From JANOZM01 sp031429355 (GTDB lineage: Bacteria > Pseudomonadota > Gammaproteobacteria > Burkholderiales > Burkholderiaceae_E), in assembly GCA_031429355.1 (NCBI GenBank), contig JANOZM010000012.1, positions 62,001-126,000 of the forward strand: a stretch of 64,000 bases of DNA. The letters are read 5' to 3'. The translations under genes were made by a program, and so were the position numbers. Under the pieces are notes generated by a model. It was given only the letters and a program-made list of their open reading frames with translations, had not been told where the DNA came from and did no database searches. Shown here piece after piece: positions 60,857 through 64,000 of this stretch (positions within the stretch are counted from its first letter, which is position 1; every line of letters starts with the position of its first letter).

Positions 60857-62100
60857 TAAGCGCCGTATCGTTTAGCCCACTCTCGCTCGATCGGATCAAC
60901 CCAACTACCATGGGGCTCCGCAATTACATTTTGAGTTTGTGTTAACTGTCCGGGCAATGGTACCGTCGCAAAACGAGCTCGGTCCTCGACGTTCAGTCTA
61001 TCAACAGCAAGTACTGTTGGATCACCCCAAATACGAATATCGGCTTTTCGACTTTGCGCTAAGGGCGACAACATAAAGTTAATGACAACCTTTGCAGCGT
61101 CCGGTGATTTAGCATTAAAAGGTATCGCTAAAAAATGCGTATTGCCGATTGTGCCGCCAGAGAACTGCCAACTTTGCATTGTCTCGGGCAAGCGTTTTGC
61201 AGTCACTTCATTAGCCGCCTCATTGGGATTAAAAGTCATACCAATCATCAGCTCACCATCGGCTAGCATTTGCCGCATCGCAGCAGGGTTAGCGGGAAAT
61301 TGTTTTCCTTGGCGCCAAAGATGGGGATGTAATGCATCAAGATAACGCCACAGCCCAGGTGTGGCCGCATCAAACGCCGCTTGCGTAAAAGGTTTGTACA
61401 GCACACTGCGATCGGCTAACGTTTCAACCAATGCTTGCTTTAAAAAAGTTGTACCCAAAAAAGCGGGCGGCCGAGGGTAAGTTACACGCCCGGGGTTAGC
61501 CTTGGCAAACTCCGCCAAAGCGGTCGTGGAGGTCGGCATTTTTGTGACACGTTTTGCGTCTGCATAAAATGTAAATTGGGCCATACCCCAAGGCGCTTCA
61601 AAGCCCTCGGTTGGTTCGGAGAAGTCAATCCGCGTGGTCGGTTTCCCGACTACATCAACGCCAGCAAAAGATGGCAAAGCCTCGGCAAACGGACCAAAAA
61701 GCATCGTTTCGCGCTTCATCGTTAAAAAGTTCTCCCCGTTTATCCACATCATGTCGATGCTGCCCCCAACACGCTTACCGGTTTCCTTTTCGCCCCGAAC
61801 GCGTTTCACTGCTTCAACCGTGTCAGTCAGTTTTACGTGATTTAACGTGATGCCAAAACGTTGCGATACCTCGGCGGCGACCCACTGCAAATAATCGTTA
61901 ACACGGGCCGAACCACCCCACCCATTAAAGTAAACCGTTTGTCCGCGCGCTGCGCTTTCGGTAGCGGTCCAAGCGGCAGGGGACGCAATTGAAGTACCGA
62001 TTTGGGCTGAAACATTTTGAATGGAAACGCCAGCTCCAACTAAACTTGCTCCAGAAACAAGAATTTGCCGACGACGATTTTTAAACGATGAACTAGACAA
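60856..62100 (-). CDS. ynjB: ABC substrate-binding protein (YnjB-like)
   Basis: This 414-residue protein has a twin-arginine-like signal (NRRRQILVSGASLVGAGVSI). The mature part has VYFNGWGGSARVNDYLQWVA, GSIDMMWINGENFLTMK, FEAPWGMAQFTFYADAKRV and TFNPNEAANEV, which are characteristic of YnjB within the type II binding proteins. It is the first gene of the importer operon. The ligand is unknown. Confidence 0.92.
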   Translation of the reverse strand: MSSSSFKNRRRQILVSGASLVGAGVSIQNVSAQIGTSIASPAAWTATESAARGQTVYFNGWGGSARVNDYLQWVAAEVSQRFGITLNHVKLTDTVEAVKRVRGEKETGKRVGGSIDMMWINGENFLTMKRETMLFGPFAEALPSFAGVDVVGKPTTRIDFSEPTEGFEAPWGMAQFTFYADAKRVTKMPTSTTALAEFAKANPGRVTYPRPPAFLGTTFLKQALVETLADRSVLYKPFTQAAFDAATPGLWRYLDALHPHLWRQGKQFPANPAAMRQMLADGELMIGMTFNPNEAANEVTAKRLPETMQSWQFSGGTIGNTHFLAIPFNAKSPDAAKVVINFMLSPLAQSRKADIRIWGDPTVLAVDRLNVEDRARFATVPLPGQLTQTQNVIAEPHGSWVDPIEREWAKRYGA

Positions 62101-62393
62101 TCAAGACTCCAATGATGTTTGAAACAAAATTTTTATAACTATTATTTTTACGTTCTCTACGGTCGCCGCAGGGAACCCCGCATTACAAGCGCCTCGGCGC
62201 ATTACAGCAAGCTCGATTGATTTGCAGACACTAAAGACAAGTCGCCCGCATCATAGCGTAAAGGCAAGCTATTGATTTATGTTGCAGAACTAGAGTGCCT
62301 AGATTGAATTAAGTCGGCTCATCGGAGCCAACAATTTTTAACGGAAATTAATGAACCGACGGGTCAGGTTTTCCGGCTGGAGTAGGTTCAACT
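62101..62393. other. Intergenic region between importer and CtaG-like gene
   Basis: No open frame of note. It must hold the ynjBCD promoter on the minus strand. A GGCTC-ATCG-GAGCC hairpin near 62313-62326 lacks a T-run and cannot be assigned. Confidence 0.35.
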
Positions 62394-62978
62394 TTATTTT
62401 CTTTTCGTCACTATTATTTTTCCGATTAGTAGGACGCCAACGCCAACACCTAAAGCGACTAAGCCTTGGCCTGCTGTGTACTGTGTTTCTAAAGAGTACA
62501 CGTTACAGAGCCGCAATTCTGTTGTCATGAAATATGCGCCTAGCCATACCAGCATAGACGACCAGTACGCCATAAAAAATAATTGCACTACGACCGGCGC
62601 GCAACGAAATGATCCGCTTAAAACCGCGCCAGAAAACATCAGTGTCGTGATTTTTGTAAGATCTGCGATCGGTTGCACAATTGCTTTGTCTAAAGCTAAA
62701 GGCAGCATCCAGTAAGAAAATGCCACGGTTGCTAATAAAAATCCGGTAAGGCCAAATTGATTTAAAGAGGCAATCGCATCAAACCAAGTAGTTGAGATAA
62801 GCTTTCTTTGTTGATCGCTAAAAGTTGAAACAATCAACCACCCACTCAACACTAAAAGTGGCATTTGAAACACCATGTGCCATGCCATATTTTGTTCGAT
62901 GATCGTACGAAACGGAGGCACGGAAAGTGCCACACCCAGCATGGTCGTAAGCACGGCGAAGATAGGTAACGGCCTCAC
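62394..62978 (-). CDS. CtaG-like multi-span membrane protein
   Basis: This 194-residue protein has about five to six membrane helices and conserved NMAWHMVFQMPLLVLSGWLI, QFGLTGFLLATVAFSYWMLP and WSSMLVWLGAYFM. This resembles the caa3-type CtaG/cytochrome oxidase assembly family and related proteins found beside SCO1 genes. It probably helps oxidase biogenesis. It overlaps the SCO1 gene by 4 bases. Confidence 0.65.
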   Translation of the reverse strand: MRPLPIFAVLTTMLGVALSVPPFRTIIEQNMAWHMVFQMPLLVLSGWLIVSTFSDQQRKLISTTWFDAIASLNQFGLTGFLLATVAFSYWMLPLALDKAIVQPIADLTKITTLMFSGAVLSGSFRCAPVVVQLFFMAYWSSMLVWLGAYFMTTELRLCNVYSLETQYTAGQGLVALGVGVGVLLIGKIIVTKRK

Positions 62979-63580
62979 TTGTCAGCAGGGCTATGTTCAC
63001 TTATTGCGATTGCCTCAGCGATCACATTTGGCAAGTCTTCGTAACCTAAAATTCTCACCAGCGTTGATCCGCTAGTTATCAAGTGTAGAGCCGCATTATG
63101 CTCGTATTCACCTAAAGGTGCGGGGATGACGACTATGCCAAAAGAATCTAATAAACGCTGGCGATCTTTTGGGTTTTTGATGGAAGCAACCCGCCATACG
63201 ATTGGATTCATGTCCATACGTTGCGCAAATTTATTGAGCGTGTTTTGATCATCATGCTCGGTATCAAAGCTGATCGACAGAAGGCCAATTTTGTTCTGTA
63301 AACCCTGTTGAATAATATCGGCCTGCAGCTGCTGGTAAGCGGTGCCCAAGACCCGACAAACAGATTGGCAACGTGTATAAATAAAATCAACAATCCAAAC
63401 CCGATTGTCTTGTTTTAAAAACGTTTGCAACGAAGTTCCCGTGCCGTCACTGGTTAACAGATCAAGGTTAATAATTTGTTGGGGGCGCTGCGCAACTTCG
63501 GACCGGCGAATCGTTTCGGTTGTAAAACCTTGCCCACCGTTCGTAGCAAAAAAGAGTAGTACTAAACCAAATAGCACCAC
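62975..63580 (-). CDS. SCO1/SenC-family copper chaperone
   Basis: This 201-residue thioredoxin-fold protein is anchored by an N-terminal span (VVLFGLVLLFFATNGG). The copper ligands are in YTRCQSVCRVLG (CxxxC) and EHNAALHLI (His). It delivers copper to the CuA site of cytochrome c oxidase or controls its redox state. Start uncertain: GTG at 63580 gives no residues before the span, while the frame stays open upstream into the cytochrome gene (DPDPTLGPPRLAKTFLACS), but no ATG, GTG or TTG is there. Confidence 0.85.
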   Translation of the reverse strand: MVLFGLVLLFFATNGGQGFTTETIRRSEVAQRPQQIINLDLLTSDGTGTSLQTFLKQDNRVWIVDFIYTRCQSVCRVLGTAYQQLQADIIQQGLQNKIGLLSISFDTEHDDQNTLNKFAQRMDMNPIVWRVASIKNPKDRQRLLDSFGIVVIPAPLGEYEHNAALHLITSGSTLVRILGYEDLPNVIAEAIAISEHSPADK

Positions 63581-63632
63581 GAGGCTGCAAGCCAGAAAGG
63601 TTTTGGCTAATCGAGGAGGGCCGAGTGTTGGA

Positions 63633-64000
63633 TCAGGATCCAGGTTTGATATCGGGCCCGCCGTTATAGGGCTCCGTTCTTTCTTTGGTCAGTTCGCGTT
63701 GGGTCTTTACCATTTCCGGTTTGATTTCGGACGCTGTGTTTCCCCAGTCAGATCTTATGTAGGTGAGAAGCCCGGCCAATTCTTCATCGCTTAAAGATTT
63801 CCAAGCGGGCATAACGCCGTTATAAGTAACGCCTTTTACTTCCAATGGGCCTTTGATGCCGTGCAGCAAAATGTTGATCAGAATCTTCTCATCGCCTAAC
63901 ACCCATTCAGCGGCCGCAAGTGGCGGGAACACACCAGTTAGGCCAAGCCCTGTCGCTTGATGGCAGGCAACGCACTTAGCGATATAGATCTGTTTGCCGT
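63633..64000 (-). CDS. Class I cytochrome c, C-terminal part
   Basis: At least 122 residues are in the window; the N-terminus is cut. The heme site is IYIAKCVACHQATGLG (CxxCH) and the axial Met is in YNGVMPAWKSLSDEELAGLL. It ends with PYNGGPDIKPGS. It is probably a subunit or partner of the terminal oxidase with the downstream SCO1 and CtaG-like genes. Confidence 0.9.
   Translation of the reverse strand, partial: GKQIYIAKCVACHQATGLGLTGVFPPLAAAEWVLGDEKILINILLHGIKGPLEVKGVTYNGVMPAWKSLSDEELAGLLTYIRSDWGNTASEIKPEMVKTQRELTKERTEPYNGGPDIKPGS

Overview
The window looks like a chromosomal segment of a moderate-GC proteobacterium, most likely a Burkholderiales-type betaproteobacterium. This is an inference from gene content: a Bug/TctC-type periplasmic binding protein, a TIGR02999-like ECF sigma factor with a TPR kinase, PEP-CTERM proteins, a DUF11 surface-protein trio, a CadR-like MerR regulator with DUF3703, and an SCO1 gene beside a CtaG-like membrane protein. 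No rRNA, tRNA or CRISPR array was seen.

Layout. 1-4309: end of an ABC ATPase, then a tightly coupled cobalamin operon (adenosyltransferase, CobD/CbiB, CobQ/CbiP, CobC-like). 4395-7419 (minus): a SulP-like permease, a small membrane protein and a type III polyketide synthase. 7544-11112 (minus): ECF sigma factor and TPR Ser/Thr kinase. 11113-13090 has no convincing gene but holds a decayed transposase tail. 13091-25740: a 2685-residue secreted DUF11/SdrD-B protein, a large outer-membrane barrel and an OmpA lipoprotein, closed by a strong terminator. 25945-33130 is accessory: a Phd/VapC-like toxin-antitoxin pair, an NmrA-like pseudogene, TetR, SnoaL-like, MerR and LysE genes, a GFA enzyme, an IS91-like relic and a DUF4143 ATPase followed by a decayed second copy of the antitoxin control region. 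33528-35803: Cys-rich small protein, nitronate monooxygenase-like enzyme, M14 carboxypeptidase.

36131-38936 is the most unusual locus: an overlapping three-gene operon of a FeeM-like N-acyltransferase, an E1/ThiF-like adenylyltransferase and a nitroreductase-fold protein, followed by a PEP-CTERM protein. It looks like a small biosynthetic system. 40060-43253: TspO, a CadR-like regulator divergent from SRPBCC and DUF3703 genes across a clear MerR operator, and a histidine kinase. 43510-48216 is a stress and secreted-protein patch (GlsB, glycosyltransferase, two DUF4360 proteins, BON lipoprotein) containing a truncated PEP-CTERM gene and the start of a lost YciE/DUF892 gene. 48438-54700: methyltransferase/TctC/LysR group and a four-PAS hybrid histidine kinase. 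54862-62100: APH-like kinase, fused arsenosugar-type glycosyltransferases and a nucleoside hydrolase, tail to tail with a YnjBCD-like ABC importer. 62394-64000 (minus): cytochrome c, SCO1 and a CtaG-like membrane protein.

A theme of the window is genome decay. At least four relics of the same IS91-like transposase 3' end and a pair of another short repeat lie at boundaries between gene modules, and several neighbouring genes are truncated or have uncertain starts.
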